From Novosphingobium capsulatum (GTDB lineage: Bacteria; Pseudomonadota; Alphaproteobacteria; Sphingomonadales; Sphingomonadaceae): a DNA stretch of 38,864 nucleotides. Both the position numbers and the translations under genes were made by a program. The notes beneath the pieces are model-generated. The model was not told the origin of the DNA, did not search any database, and worked only from the letters and a program-made list of their open reading frames with translations. The stretch spans positions 1 to 38,864 of the forward strand of contig DQVI01000197.1 in NCBI GenBank assembly GCA_015661825.1. The letters run 5' to 3'. Positions 24,909-33,347 of this stretch are shown here, in pieces; position 1 is the first letter of the stretch; the number at the start of each line of letters is the position of its first letter.

Positions 24909-26045
24909 TCAGGCTTCGGCCTTGGCGGTCAGCTGGGCATAGGCCCAGTCGAGCCAGGGGCCGAGCGCCTCGATATCCGCCGTGTCGACCGTGGCGCCGC
25001 ACCAGATGCGCAAGCCAGCGGGCGCATCGCGATAGCCCGCGATGTCGTAGGCGGCGTCTTCCTTTTCGAGGAGGGCGGCAAACTTCTTGATGAAGTCGGC
25101 GTCCGCGCCTTCGACGGTCAGGCAGACCGAGGTCTTCGAGCGGGTGCCGCTGTCGACCGCGAGGTGGCCCAGCCACGAACGCTCGGCCACGATCTTGTCG
25201 AGCGCATGGGCGTTGGCGTTGGAGCGCGCCTTGAGACCTTCGAGGCCACCGACCGACTTGGCCCATTCGAGCGCGAAGATCGCGTCTTCGACGGCCAGCA
25301 TCGAGGGGGTGTTGATGGTTTCACCCTTGAAGATGCCTTCGGCAAGCTTGCCCTTGGCCATCAGGCGGAACACCTTGGGGAGCGGCCAGGACGGGGTGTA
25401 GGTTTCGAGGCGTTCGACCGCACGGGGGCCGAGGATGAGCACGCCATGAGCGCCTTCGCCGCCCAGAACCTTCTGCCACGAGAACGTGGCAACGTCGATC
25501 TTGTCCCACGGAATGTCGTAGGCGAAGACGGCGCTGGTCGCATCGGCAAAGGTCAGGCCTTCGCGATTGTCAGGGATCCACTCGCCATCGGGAACGCGCA
25601 CGCCGCTGGTGGTGCCGTTCCAGGTGAACAGCACGTCGTCGGCGAAATCGACCTTGTCGAGGTCGGGAAGCTGGCCGTAATCGGCACGCATGACGGTCGG
25701 TTCGAGCTTGAGCTGCTTGACCGCGTCGGTCACCCAGCCTTCACCAAAGCTTTCCCAGGCCAGCGTGGTCACGCCACGGGCGCCCAGCATCGTCCACATC
25801 GCCATTTCGAAAGCACCGGTGTCCGAACCGGGCACGATGCCGATGCGGTGCGTGTCGGGCAGCTGGAGCACTTCGCGCATCAGGTCGATGGCAAGCTGAA
25901 GGCGAGCCTTGCCGATCTTGGCGCGGTGCGAGCGGCCGAGCGAGACGGTGGCGAGTTTTTCGGGGGCGTAGCCCGGCGGCTTGGCGCACGGACCCGAAGA
26001 AAAGAAGGGACGCGCCGGCTTGGCGGCGGGAATACCAACAGTCAT
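24909..26045 (-). CDS. serC: Phosphoserine aminotransferase (alphaproteobacterial type)
   Basis: PLP-dependent class V aminotransferase that converts 3-phosphohydroxypyruvate and glutamate to phosphoserine; also used in pyridoxal phosphate synthesis. 378 residues. Lys192 in [15 protein letters not shown] is the PLP lysine; ESFGEGW (98-104), [12 protein letters not shown] (141-152) and DATSAVFA (168-175) form the cofactor pocket. The sequence fits the branch found in alphaproteobacteria and some archaea rather than the E. coli type. ATG at 26045 with GAGGAGAG upstream, which is itself within a small hairpin. serA follows, so the two enzymes act in sequence in one pathway. Confidence 0.96.
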   Translation of the reverse strand: MTVGIPAAKPARPFFSSGPCAKPPGYAPEKLATVSLGRSHRAKIGKARLQLAIDLMREVLQLPDTHRIGIVPGSDTGAFEMAMWTMLGARGVTTLAWESFGEGWVTDAVKQLKLEPTVMRADYGQLPDLDKVDFADDVLFTWNGTTSGVRVPDGEWIPDNREGLTFADATSAVFAYDIPWDKIDVATFSWQKVLGGEGAHGVLILGPRAVERLETYTPSWPLPKVFRLMAKGKLAEGIFKGETINTPSMLAVEDAIFALEWAKSVGGLEGLKARSNANAHALDKIVAERSWLGHLAVDSGTRSKTSVCLTVEGADADFIKKFAALLEKEDAAYDIAGYRDAPAGLRIWCGATVDTADIEALGPWLDWAYAQLTAKAEA

Positions 26046-26096
26046 GTAAAACTCTCCTCACAGAGAGCACGCGCGGCGTTGGGACCGCGTGGCCCG
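26046..26096 (-). ncRNA. Candidate serC-type leader RNA (cis-regulatory)
   Basis: The roughly 50-base leader predicted from the promoter folds into two hairpins. The upstream stem is CACGCG/CGCGTG (26091-26086 with 26073-26068). The second is CTCTC/GAGAG (26067-26063 with 26056-26052), whose 3' arm is part of the Shine-Dalgarno sequence GAGGAGAG, so pairing would hide it. A conserved serC RNA motif upstream of serC has been described in alphaproteobacteria; position and layout agree, but I cannot compare against the covariance model. Confidence 0.5.
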
Positions 26097-26102
26097 ATGG
26101 CG

Positions 26103-26130
26103 TTCATAAGCTCAGCTGATGGCTTGTCAA
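26103..26130 (-). promoter_or_regulatory. serC promoter
   Basis: On the minus strand a perfect -35 TTGACA (26130-26125) is followed after 16 bases by TATGAA (26108-26103). Start of transcription expected near 26096, giving a leader of about 50 bases. Confidence 0.7.
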
Positions 26131-26290
26131 TCGACCTTTTGCACTATGCCGAGTGATGGGCTGGGTGATGGCTGCATGATGGGCCGTACAGCGGGCGACG
26201 CAGCGGTTCGTCGCAAAAAACCACGCATCGCGCCTTTGCGGGCTTTCCATTTACCACCGGGTAACCAAACATCGCGCAGGTTTCATCCCC

Positions 26291-26974
26291 ATGGCACATC
26301 GGAAATTTCTTGCCTGGGCCATGCTTCCGGTGGTGACACTTGCCGGTTGCGTCGATGCCCCGCAGGCCACGCACCGCCGCCCGGCGCGGATGGTCTCGCG
26401 CCCGGTGGTCCAGCCCCTGCCCAGTGCCGCCGCCACGCGCGCCTGCATGGTCAGCCTGCGCCGCGACGCCATCGGCTATACCCGCGTTCCCGACCAGTCC
26501 TATGGCGCGGGGTGCAGCACGCTGGGCAGTGTGCGGCTGGCCTATCTGCGCAGCGACCGCGCGCAACTGGGCCTTGCCAATGCCGGTCCGGTCACCTGCC
26601 AACTGGCCAGTTCGCTGCAAGGCTGGGCACGCTTTGGTGTCGACCGCGCGGCACAGCAGATCATGGGCAGCCCGCTGGTCAAGATCGAGACGATGGGCAG
26701 CTACAACTGCCGCAACGTGGCCGGCACCGGCCATCGCTCGGCCCATGCCACGGCCAATGCCATCGATGTTTCCGGATTTCTGCTGGCCGACGGGCGGCGA
26801 ATCACCGTCCTGCGCGACTGGCGCGATAACGACCCGCAAGTGCGCGCCTTCCTGCGCACGGTGCGCGAGAGCGCCTGCAAGCGATTCGGCACGGTCCTGA
26901 GCCCCGATTACAACGCGGCCCACCGCGACCATCTGCATCTGGAAGTGGGCTCCAGCCGGCCATTCTGCCGCTGA
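26291..26974 (+). CDS. Extensin-like C-terminal domain lipoprotein
   Basis: 227 residues. Lipoprotein signal peptide with lipobox LAGC (Cys20), so expected to be anchored in a membrane. The rest is the alphaproteobacterial extensin-like domain (Pfam Extensin-like_C type): cysteine at the start of the domain (TRACMVSLRRD), VTCQLASSLQGW, GSYNCRNVAGTGHRSAHATANAIDVSGF and NAAHRDHLHLEVG. The H...D...HxH pattern resembles the zinc site of D-Ala-D-Ala peptidases, so a cell-wall peptidase role is possible but unproven. Weak ribosome-binding site. Divergent from serC; convergent with the FixJ-like gene. Confidence 0.85.
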   Translation: MAHRKFLAWAMLPVVTLAGCVDAPQATHRRPARMVSRPVVQPLPSAAATRACMVSLRRDAIGYTRVPDQSYGAGCSTLGSVRLAYLRSDRAQLGLANAGPVTCQLASSLQGWARFGVDRAAQQIMGSPLVKIETMGSYNCRNVAGTGHRSAHATANAIDVSGFLLADGRRITVLRDWRDNDPQVRAFLRTVRESACKRFGTVLSPDYNAAHRDHLHLEVGSSRPFCR

Positions 26975-27045
26975 GGATAGTGTTTCGCAGAAGGCTCCCG
27001 CCAGAAACCGGCCTGAAATTCAGGACCACCCCAAACGGCGCCTTT

Positions 27046-27663
27046 TCAGGCCGCATCCCCCAGCCCGGTGGCCTCGATCCGCAGGCGCACGGCCTCGGCG
27101 GCATGGCGGGCGCCGAGCTTGCCCATCATCTTCATCCGGTGGATTTCCACGGTGCGCGGGCTGATGTCGAGGTCGCGGGCGATGGCCTTGTTGCTGCACC
27201 CTTCGGCGAGGCGGTCGAGCACCTCGCGTTCGCGCAGCGAGAGACGGGCGATTCGCTGCCGGGCCTCGGCAGCGCGGGCGCGCTGGACGCGGTGCGATTC
27301 GGCCTCCTGCGAAGCACGGGCAATGGCATCGTTGAGCGGAGCGATCTGGGTGGGAATGGCCAGATAATCGAGCGCGCCGGCCTTGATCGTGCGGACCACG
27401 GCCCAGGTATCGGGCGCATCGCCAATGGCAATGACGGGGAGCCAGTGCCCGGCCCGCATCATCGCGCCGATCAGCGCGGGAACCCCCTCCCCCGGTGGTT
27501 CGTCATGCGCGAGCAGCAGGCCGGCGCCGGGTGCATGGGCCAGCAGTTCCTCCGTCGTGCCGTAGATCTCGGCATGATGCCCGGCGGCAAAGGCGAGACG
27601 AGCGAGCTGGGCCCGGCGGGCGGAGTCGCTATCGAGGATGTGGAGTGTGACACGTTCGACCAT
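27046..27663 (-). CDS. FixJ-like regulator with a degenerate receiver domain and LuxR helix-turn-helix
   Basis: 205 residues, the size of FixJ-type response regulators. Residues 1-120 align with a receiver: VTLHILDSDSARR matches the first strand and acidic pocket, but the phosphoacceptor Asp is Ala52 (GLLLAHDEPPGEG), the conserved Thr/Ser is Gly81 (VIAIGDAPD), and the Lys is Ile103 (YLAIPTQ). Residues 140-200 form a canonical LuxR/GerE helix-turn-helix (LSLREREVLDRLAEG, NKAIARDLDISPRTVEIHR). The ATG at 27663 is chosen; the frame extends to 27837 but that part lacks coding character and contains hairpins. No Shine-Dalgarno sequence seen. Probably phosphorylation-independent. Confidence 0.82.
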   Translation of the reverse strand: MVERVTLHILDSDSARRAQLARLAFAAGHHAEIYGTTEELLAHAPGAGLLLAHDEPPGEGVPALIGAMMRAGHWLPVIAIGDAPDTWAVVRTIKAGALDYLAIPTQIAPLNDAIARASQEAESHRVQRARAAEARQRIARLSLREREVLDRLAEGCSNKAIARDLDISPRTVEIHRMKMMGKLGARHAAEAVRLRIEATGLGDAA

Positions 27664-27957
27664 AGGGTTGAAGTAACCACTCTCGCCCCTTGCCGCGCCA
27701 TGCGCGAAAGCTTCGTTCTGAACACTTCCGGCAGGTTCCACCGGGGTGACATCCCCAATTCCCTTAGGGATTTCGGCTCCGAACCGGAGCCGATAATTCA
27801 GACGGAGTTCATCGATATGTGTTGGTTCTTGTCCCATGCAACCAGCATGAAGACAGGGTGTGTTTCAAATATTTGCAAACATGATTGACCGATCAGCCAG
27901 CGCATCTAGAAGAATATGCGTAGTGCTATTACGTAGCATTCACGCGCGGACAGGCCC
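27664..27957. other. 294-base spacer, relatively AT-rich, with palindromes
   Basis: Noticeably lower in GC than the flanking genes. Contains a perfect 8-bp hairpin (27774-27781 with 27785-27792), a weaker palindrome near 27760-27772, and TGCTA-TTACG-TAGCA near 27924-27938 close to the end of the Anbu gene. Probably holds the FixJ-like gene promoter and the Anbu operon terminator, but no T-tract or clear -35/-10 pair is visible. Confidence 0.5.
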
Positions 27958-28695
27958 TCACTCAAACGAATAGTCGGGCAACTGGTGGAAGGCATTGCGC
28001 AACGCCTCGCTCCAACCTGAGGAGATCGCCTTGAAATAGGGATCGTCGGCGCGAATCCGGCGCTGATGAAGCGGCGCGAACGTGTCACGCTCGATCACCA
28101 TCAGGTCGAACGGCAGGCCCACCGACAGGTTGGCCGCCACGGTCGAATCGAACGAGACCATCAGCAGCTTGACCGCCTGCTCGAAATCGAGCCCCTTGTC
28201 ATAGCCGCGCAACAGGATCGGGCGCCCGTACTTGGTTTCACCGATCTGGAAAAACGGGGTGTCGAAGCTGGCCTCGATGAAATTGCCTTCGGGATAGATC
28301 ATGAACAGGCGCGGTTCGCCGCCCTTGATCTGGCCGGCCACGATCATCGTGGCGGTAAAGCGCGCGCCCTCGCCCTGAACCGGCCCCGACTGGCGCCGCT
28401 CGATCACCGTGCGCAAGAGGTTGCCGACATGGGTGGCCACCTGGAACATCGTAGCCTCTTCGAGAACCGACGGGCGGCGCTCGTCAGGCGCCTTGTTGCG
28501 CTCCTCCAGCTGGCTGATCACCGACTGGGTCGTGGCCAGATTGCCCGCGGTCATGATCGTGATGATGCGTTCGCCCGGCACCGACCAGGTGAACATCTTG
28601 CGGAACACCGAAATGTTGTCGACGCCCGAATTGGTGCGGGTGTCGCTCATCAGGACAAGCCCCTTGTCGAGCATCATCCCCACGCAATACGTCAT
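27958..28695 (-). CDS. anbu: Anbu: proteasome-type (HslV-related) peptidase
   Basis: Ancestral beta-subunit-like member of the Ntn-hydrolase/proteasome superfamily, 245 residues. The sequence begins M-T-Y-C: removal of the initiator methionine would expose Thr as the catalytic nucleophile; Asp18 (LMSDTRTN) and Lys33 (FRKMF) match Asp17 and Lys33 of proteasome subunits. Other family features are ERIITIMTAGNLATTQSV, GQIKGGEPRLFMIYPEGNFI and GETKYGRPILLRGYD. The ATG at 28695 is fixed by the N-terminal Thr and by AGGA 7 bases upstream; the frame is open further but cannot encode an active enzyme if extended. Last gene of a four-gene operon, 199 bases after the transglutaminase gene. Substrates unknown. 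Confidence 0.93.
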   Translation of the reverse strand: MTYCVGMMLDKGLVLMSDTRTNSGVDNISVFRKMFTWSVPGERIITIMTAGNLATTQSVISQLEERNKAPDERRPSVLEEATMFQVATHVGNLLRTVIERRQSGPVQGEGARFTATMIVAGQIKGGEPRLFMIYPEGNFIEASFDTPFFQIGETKYGRPILLRGYDKGLDFEQAVKLLMVSFDSTVAANLSVGLPFDLMVIERDTFAPLHQRRIRADDPYFKAISSGWSEALRNAFHQLPDYSFE

Positions 28696-28722
28696 CGTCT
28701 GTTCCTGTACCGTCTGTTCCTG
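28696..28722 (-). repeat. Tandem duplication of the Anbu ribosome-binding region
   Basis: Two exact 12-base copies of CAGGAACAGACG on the minus strand (28722-28711 and 28707-28696), 15-base period. Both contain AGGA; only the copy next to the ATG has proper spacing. Confidence 0.8.
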
Positions 28723-28894
28723 CCCGGCCCTGCCTGGGCGATACCCCTCACCCGGCAGGCACTTCAAACGCCTGACCGACAGGGACTCGCACATGTGCAG
28801 ATGTGAACACAGGCTCATGCCGCCGATGGCCGGGGACCGCAAGCGGTTCCGCTGCCGTTGTCTCCAATCGAGACGCGGCACCATCCCGGCGGCG

Positions 28895-29719
28895 TTACTG
28901 TTCGACGCGCTGCTGCTCCACCGCGAGCGAAACCTCCATCGCCTCGTCGCGCGCGCCATAGCCGATGCCGGTGATCGGCGCGGCGGCGGTATAGTCGCTT
29001 CCGGTCGCCAGATGGACATAGCGCGCATCCGGGCAGATCGCATTGGCCACGTCAAAGCCCACCCAGCCCAGCCCGGCGACATAGGCCTCGGCCCAGGCAT
29101 GGCTGGCGTCCTGTTCAACCCGGTCGTCCATCATCAGGTAGCCGCTGGCATAACGCGCGGGAATACCCAGCATCCGCGCCGCGCCGATGAAGACATGGGC
29201 CTGATCCTGGCAGACCCCGCGCCCGGCTTCGAGCACCTGCTCGGCCGTGCTGGCCACGTCGGTATGGCCCGGTTCATAGACGACCGCCTCGCGCACGCGG
29301 TCCGAAAGGGCGTGAAGCCGCGCCAGCGTATCCTCGCCCGCCGCAAGCCCTTCCTGCAACGCCGCAACCAGCGCCTTCATCCGCGCGCCCCCGCGCGTGA
29401 GGCGCGTCTGTTCGGTGAAATGCCACAAGGGCAGGTGCCCGCGCTGCTTGCCCACGATCCCGGCATTGTCCGCCGTGAGGACCACGCCCTTGCAGGCAAT
29501 GACCACCTCGCGCACGCCCGGCACGAACGAGATCAGCGTCACATGGTTGCCGTTCTCGTCGTCGTAGGATGCCTCGTGGCGGGCGCCCTCCAGATCGATC
29601 GCCCAGGATTCCACGCTTTGCCCGCCCCACGAGAGCGGGGTCAGGCGCAGACGCTGAAGCCCATGGGCGACCGGCCCGGAAAAAGTGTAGCGCGTGGTAT
29701 GGCTGATCGCGAGGCGCAT
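28895..29719 (-). CDS. Transglutaminase-like cysteine protease-fold protein
   Basis: 274 residues, cytosolic (no signal peptide). The N-terminal bacterial transglutaminase-associated domain (1-80: YTFSGPVAHGLQRLRLTP) is followed by the transglutaminase core with the catalytic triad Cys170 (GRGVCQDQAHVF), His207 (ASHAWAEAYV) and Asp223 (GFDVANA). Could act as a peptidase, amidase or crosslinking enzyme. GGGGAG lies 7 bases before the ATG at 29719. Twenty bases after the alpha-E gene, upstream of Anbu, matching the conserved four-gene context. Confidence 0.9.
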   Translation of the reverse strand: MRLAISHTTRYTFSGPVAHGLQRLRLTPLSWGGQSVESWAIDLEGARHEASYDDENGNHVTLISFVPGVREVVIACKGVVLTADNAGIVGKQRGHLPLWHFTEQTRLTRGGARMKALVAALQEGLAAGEDTLARLHALSDRVREAVVYEPGHTDVASTAEQVLEAGRGVCQDQAHVFIGAARMLGIPARYASGYLMMDDRVEQDASHAWAEAYVAGLGWVGFDVANAICPDARYVHLATGSDYTAAAPITGIGYGARDEAMEVSLAVEQQRVEQ

Positions 29720-29739
29720 GGCGAAGCTCCCCTCTTTCC

Positions 29740-30687
29740 TTATTCGACGAAGCGGTAATCGCGCTGGATCTGCTGCGCGAGATGGTTGTTGCGGGCGATG
29801 AACTGGCTGATCGTCTGGTGCAGGCCCTGCTCGAACACCGTCTCGATGGTCTGTGCATTGAGCCATTCATGGGTCTGCGCGACGATGGCGTGGGTCTCCA
29901 GCCGCTCGCCATATTCGGCGCCCAGCCGATCGAGGCAATCGTGCAACTGGGTGTAGCAAAAGGCCAGCCCGCGCGGAAAACGCGAATCGAGCATCAGGAA
30001 CTCGGCGATCCCGCGCGCGTCCATCCGCCCGGCATTGAGCCAGCGATAGGCGCGATCCCCGGCCACTGCGCGCAGGACATTTTCCCACTGCACATTGTCG
30101 AGGCTCGACCCCACATACGAGACCGAGGGCAGCAGGACATAGTACTTCACGTCGAGCAGCCGCGCGGTGTTGTCCGCCCGCTCGATGAAGCAACCCGCGC
30201 GCGCGAAATAGTAGATCTCGTTGCGCAGCATCGTGCCTTCCATCGCCCCGCGCACCAGCGCAGACTGGCGGCGGATGATGTCGAGCACGGTGCCCAGCCG
30301 CGTCTCGGCAACGGGGTGGGCCAGCTCCTCCTTGAGGATCATCCAGCTTTCGTTGACCGCTTCCCACACCTCGCGCGTGATCCCGGTGCGCACCATGCGG
30401 GCATTGTGGCGCGCCTGCTCCACGATGCTCAGCACATTGCCGGGGTTGTCGCGGTCGCGCAGCACGAAGTTGAACACATTGGTACCGGCATAATCGGCAC
30501 CGAACTTGGCCTCATAGGCCGCCTGCTGCCCCATCGTGACGATGACCGAGCGCCATTCGTCGCTGGCATCGGAGGCATCGCGGGTCAGCGCCATGCGGAA
30601 ACCCGCCTCGATCAGGCGCGCGGTATTTTCGGCCCTTTCGAGATAGCGGAACAGCCAGAAAGTGCCATTTGCGGAACGTCCGAGCAT
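29740..30687 (-). CDS. Alpha-E domain protein (DUF403)
   Basis: 315 residues, nearly all helical. The N-terminal LGRSANGTFWLFRYLERAENTARL and the internal repeat-like CFIERADNTARLLDVKYY are the hallmarks of the alpha-E family. No catalytic motif is known. In many bacteria it is encoded between a circularly permuted ATP-grasp protein and a transglutaminase, as here, and has been proposed to support peptide or amide-bond synthesis by the ATP-grasp partner. Starts 22 bases after the ATP-grasp stop. Confidence 0.92.
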   Translation of the reverse strand: MLGRSANGTFWLFRYLERAENTARLIEAGFRMALTRDASDASDEWRSVIVTMGQQAAYEAKFGADYAGTNVFNFVLRDRDNPGNVLSIVEQARHNARMVRTGITREVWEAVNESWMILKEELAHPVAETRLGTVLDIIRRQSALVRGAMEGTMLRNEIYYFARAGCFIERADNTARLLDVKYYVLLPSVSYVGSSLDNVQWENVLRAVAGDRAYRWLNAGRMDARGIAEFLMLDSRFPRGLAFCYTQLHDCLDRLGAEYGERLETHAIVAQTHEWLNAQTIETVFEQGLHQTISQFIARNNHLAQQIQRDYRFVE

Positions 30688-30709
30688 CGTGTTGTCTTTC
30701 CCTTCCGGC

Positions 30710-32143
30710 TCAGTCGTCCAGAACCCAGCTGTCCTTGGTGCCCCCGCCCTGCGAGGAATTGACCACCAGCGACCCCTTCTTGAGCGCCACGCGCGTCAAT
30801 CCGCCCGGCGTGATGTCGATCCCCTGGGGCGAGACCAGCACGAAGGGCCGCAAGTCGACATGGCGCGGGGCCAGCCCGGCCTTGGTGAAGATCGGCACGG
30901 TCGACAGCGAGAGCGTGGGCTGCGCGATGTAGTTATCGGGGTTGGCGCGCAGTTTTTCGGCGAACATGGCGATCTCGCGGCGCGACGAGGTCGGCCCGAT
31001 CAGCATGCCATAGCCGCCCGAGCCATGGACTTCCTTGACCACCAGATCGGCCAGATTGTCGAGCACATAGGCCAGACTGTCGGCCTCCGAGCAGCGCCAG
31101 GTCGGCACATTGGCCAGAATCGGCTTCTCGCCGGTGTAGAACTCGACGATCTCGGGCATGAAGCTGTAGATCGCCTTGTCATCGGCAATACCCGTGCCCG
31201 GCGCATTGGCGATGGTGATCCCGCCCGCGCGATAGACATCCATGATCCCCGACACGCCCAGCACGCTTTCGGGCTTGAAGGTGAGCGGATCGAGGTAATC
31301 ATCGTCGACCCGGCGATAGAGCACGTCGATCGCCTGCCAGCCACGCGTGGTGCGCATGGCCACGCGCCCGTTCTCGACCCGCAGGTCGCTGCCCTCGACC
31401 AGTTCGGCCCCCATCTGGTCGGCCAGGAACGCGTGTTCGTAATAGGCGCTGTTGAAGGTGCCGGGCGTGAGCACGGCGACCACCGGCTTGTGCCCGCTGG
31501 CCGCAGGCGGCGCGCAGGCGGCAAGGCTGCGCGCAAGGCGGCGCGGATAGTCCGACACCTCGCGCACGCGCACCTTGGTGAACAGCTCGGGGAACATCGC
31601 CATCATGGTTTCGCGGTTTTCGAGCATGTACGACACGCCCGAAGGCGTGCGCGCATTGTCTTCGAGAACCATGAACTCGTCCTCGCCCGTGCGCACGAGG
31701 TCGATCCCCACGATATGGGTATAGACCCCGCCGGGCGGGGTGAACCCGGCCATCTGCGGCAGGAACGCCGAATTGCCCTTGAGCACCCGCTCGGGCAGGC
31801 GCCCGGCCCGCACGATTTCCTGACGGTGATAGAGATCGTGGAGAAAGGCGTTGAGCGCGCGCACGCGCTGTTCGATGCCCTTGGACAGCCGCCGCCATTG
31901 CGCCGCGCTGATGATCCGGGGAACCATGTCGAAAGGAATCAGACGCTCTTCGGCGTCCTCGCTGCCGTACACATTGAAGGTGATACCGGTCTTGCGGAAA
32001 AAGGCCTCGGCCTCCCCTGATTTCCGCCGCAACAATTCGGGTGGCTGTTCTTTGAGCCACTCGCAATAGCCGCTGTAAGCGGCACGCGTGGAGCCATCGG
32101 CTTCAAGCATCTCGTCATAGGACGAGAGCGAGGATTTTGTCAT
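30710..32143 (-). CDS. Circularly permuted ATP-grasp protein (COG2308/DUF404-DUF407 type)
   Basis: 477 residues. Predicted ATP-dependent carboxylate-amine ligase; product unknown. Signatures are PRIISAAQWRRLSKGIEQRV in the N-terminal third, VLEDNARTPSGVSYMLENRE, DVLYRRVDDDYLDP, GIADDKAIYSFMPEIV, VKEVHGSGGYGMLIGP (ATP-binding glycine-rich loop) and the C-terminal RVALKKGSLVVNSSQGGG followed by KDSWVL. The ATG at 32143 has GGGAGG 6 bases upstream; the open frame continues to 32275 but without a ribosome-binding site. First gene of the Anbu operon. A synthesised peptide-like tag or metabolite acted on by Anbu and the transglutaminase is an inference from gene context. Confidence 0.93.
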   Translation of the reverse strand: MTKSSLSSYDEMLEADGSTRAAYSGYCEWLKEQPPELLRRKSGEAEAFFRKTGITFNVYGSEDAEERLIPFDMVPRIISAAQWRRLSKGIEQRVRALNAFLHDLYHRQEIVRAGRLPERVLKGNSAFLPQMAGFTPPGGVYTHIVGIDLVRTGEDEFMVLEDNARTPSGVSYMLENRETMMAMFPELFTKVRVREVSDYPRRLARSLAACAPPAASGHKPVVAVLTPGTFNSAYYEHAFLADQMGAELVEGSDLRVENGRVAMRTTRGWQAIDVLYRRVDDDYLDPLTFKPESVLGVSGIMDVYRAGGITIANAPGTGIADDKAIYSFMPEIVEFYTGEKPILANVPTWRCSEADSLAYVLDNLADLVVKEVHGSGGYGMLIGPTSSRREIAMFAEKLRANPDNYIAQPTLSLSTVPIFTKAGLAPRHVDLRPFVLVSPQGIDITPGGLTRVALKKGSLVVNSSQGGGTKDSWVLDD

Positions 32144-32351
32144 GCAGAACCTCCCGTCTGGCCTATTGCTTGCACACGATCGGCCCCACCGCAAGCGTGG
32201 ATGCCGCAGTTGCGAAACAATTGTTCCTCTAGGTGATTCCGGCTTGCGGAAGGGCTTCCCCGACGGGCGCGCCACGAGATCCGGATTCGGAACAGCCCCC
32301 GGCGCAAAATGACGGTAAATCAGTTATTAAGCACGGATACCCCATGCCCGC

Positions 32352-33191
32352 TCAATGCTGTGCGATCAGATCCACCAGCGTGCGCGCCACTTGCGGGTGG
32401 GCGGCAAAGCCCAGATGCGTGCACCGCAGCGCCACCGCCAGATCGCGCTCGCCCGGCCATCCGGCGGCACAGCGCGGGGCGATGAACCCGTCGCGCGGGC
32501 TCCACAGCGCCACCGTGGGCACCGGCGGCTTGACGGCCAGATCCTCGCCCATCGGCGCCTCGTCGACACTGTGCCCGGCCACCAGTTGATAGGCCCGCCA
32601 GGCATTGTTGGCGCGCCGGTCGCCCGAAAAGGGCGTGCCCATGGTGATGACCAGCCCGACCTGTTCGGGCACGGCCTTGGCCAACTGGCGCGCGAACAGC
32701 CCGCCCAGGCTCCACCCCACCAGCACCAGCGGCTCGCCCTCGCGCCGGGCCATGACCTCGACCCGCTCGGCCAGCCGGGCAAAACGGTCCTCGCTCGGCC
32801 CGAAATTGAAGCCCAGCCCCCAGTCGCTCACCCGGTGCCCGGCCGCTTCGAGCGCCGTGGCCAGAGGCTTCATCCGCACCGGATGCGTGCCAAAACCGGG
32901 CAGCAGCATGACCGCGCGCGACCCTGCGGGCCGCTCTGGCGGCGCCGGTTGCAGATCAGACTGGTGTAGATCAGATTGGCGGGAGGCCTGCCAATGCTCG
33001 ATCGGCGTGCCCAGTTCACCCAGCAGGCGCGGCCAGGCTGGCCCGTGCACACCGCGCGGACGCGGCGCAAAGGCCAGCGCCCGCCGCCGCGCCAGTTCGG
33101 TGCCCAGCGTTTCAAGCTGCTGCCCGAACTGCTGCCAACCGCGGCGCGGGGCAAGAGATGCCAGAGAAGAGTGCCAGACCATCGGTTTCAT
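32352..33191 (-). CDS. Alpha/beta hydrolase (lipase/esterase-like)
   Basis: 279 residues, no signal peptide. Alpha/beta-hydrolase core from about residue 92: VMLLPGFGTHPVRMKPL (oxyanion-hole region), nucleophile elbow GWSLGG with Ser161, acid Asp234 (WSPRDGFI) and His259 (CTHLGF). Residues 1-90 are a poorly conserved extension with a small duplication (QSDLHQSDLQ, 15-base period in DNA). Substrate unknown; TMGTPFSGDRRA resembles lipase/PGAP1-like members. AGGTGG is close to the ATG. Same strand as the Anbu operon but 208 bases upstream, so probably separate. Divergent from uvrB. Confidence 0.82.
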   Translation of the reverse strand: MKPMVWHSSLASLAPRRGWQQFGQQLETLGTELARRRALAFAPRPRGVHGPAWPRLLGELGTPIEHWQASRQSDLHQSDLQPAPPERPAGSRAVMLLPGFGTHPVRMKPLATALEAAGHRVSDWGLGFNFGPSEDRFARLAERVEVMARREGEPLVLVGWSLGGLFARQLAKAVPEQVGLVITMGTPFSGDRRANNAWRAYQLVAGHSVDEAPMGEDLAVKPPVPTVALWSPRDGFIAPRCAAGWPGERDLAVALRCTHLGFAAHPQVARTLVDLIAQH

Positions 33192-33255
33192 CCTGCCACC
33201 TATGAAGCCCCGCCAGCCACAATGCCAATAAAGTCGCCGGGCTTCACAAAACTGT

Positions 33256-33286
33256 CACATGACACCTGAACCCTCGCTGTCATGTG
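33256..33286. promoter_or_regulatory. Inverted repeat between the hydrolase gene and uvrB
   Basis: CACATGAC (33256-33263) and GTCATGTG (33279-33286) are perfect inverted copies 15 bases apart. It may be an operator or a hairpin in the divergent promoter region. No regulator can be assigned. Confidence 0.4.
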
Positions 33287-33329
33287 CAGGGGGCGGCATT
33301 TGCAGGGGCCGATTGCATCGCCGGGCAAT

Positions 33330-33344
33330 GTTCCCCATATGTTG
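33330..33344. promoter_or_regulatory. SOS (LexA) box at the uvrB start
   Basis: GTTC-N7-GTTG, one mismatch from the alphaproteobacterial LexA consensus GTTC-N7-GTTC, ending 3 bases before the chosen ATG. It would overlap a -10 region (around 33336-33341) paired with TTGCAT at 33313-33318. Confidence 0.65.
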
Positions 33345-33347
33345 CCC

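Noticed and set aside
27664..27837. 58-residue N-terminal extension of the FixJ-like regulator
   Set aside because: The stretch is less GC-rich, contains hairpins and lacks domain similarity; the receiver begins right after the ATG at 27663.
32941..32982. Imperfect 15-base duplication in the hydrolase gene as a regulatory repeat
   Set aside because: It is in frame and simply encodes a duplicated QSDL segment in a variable N-terminal region.
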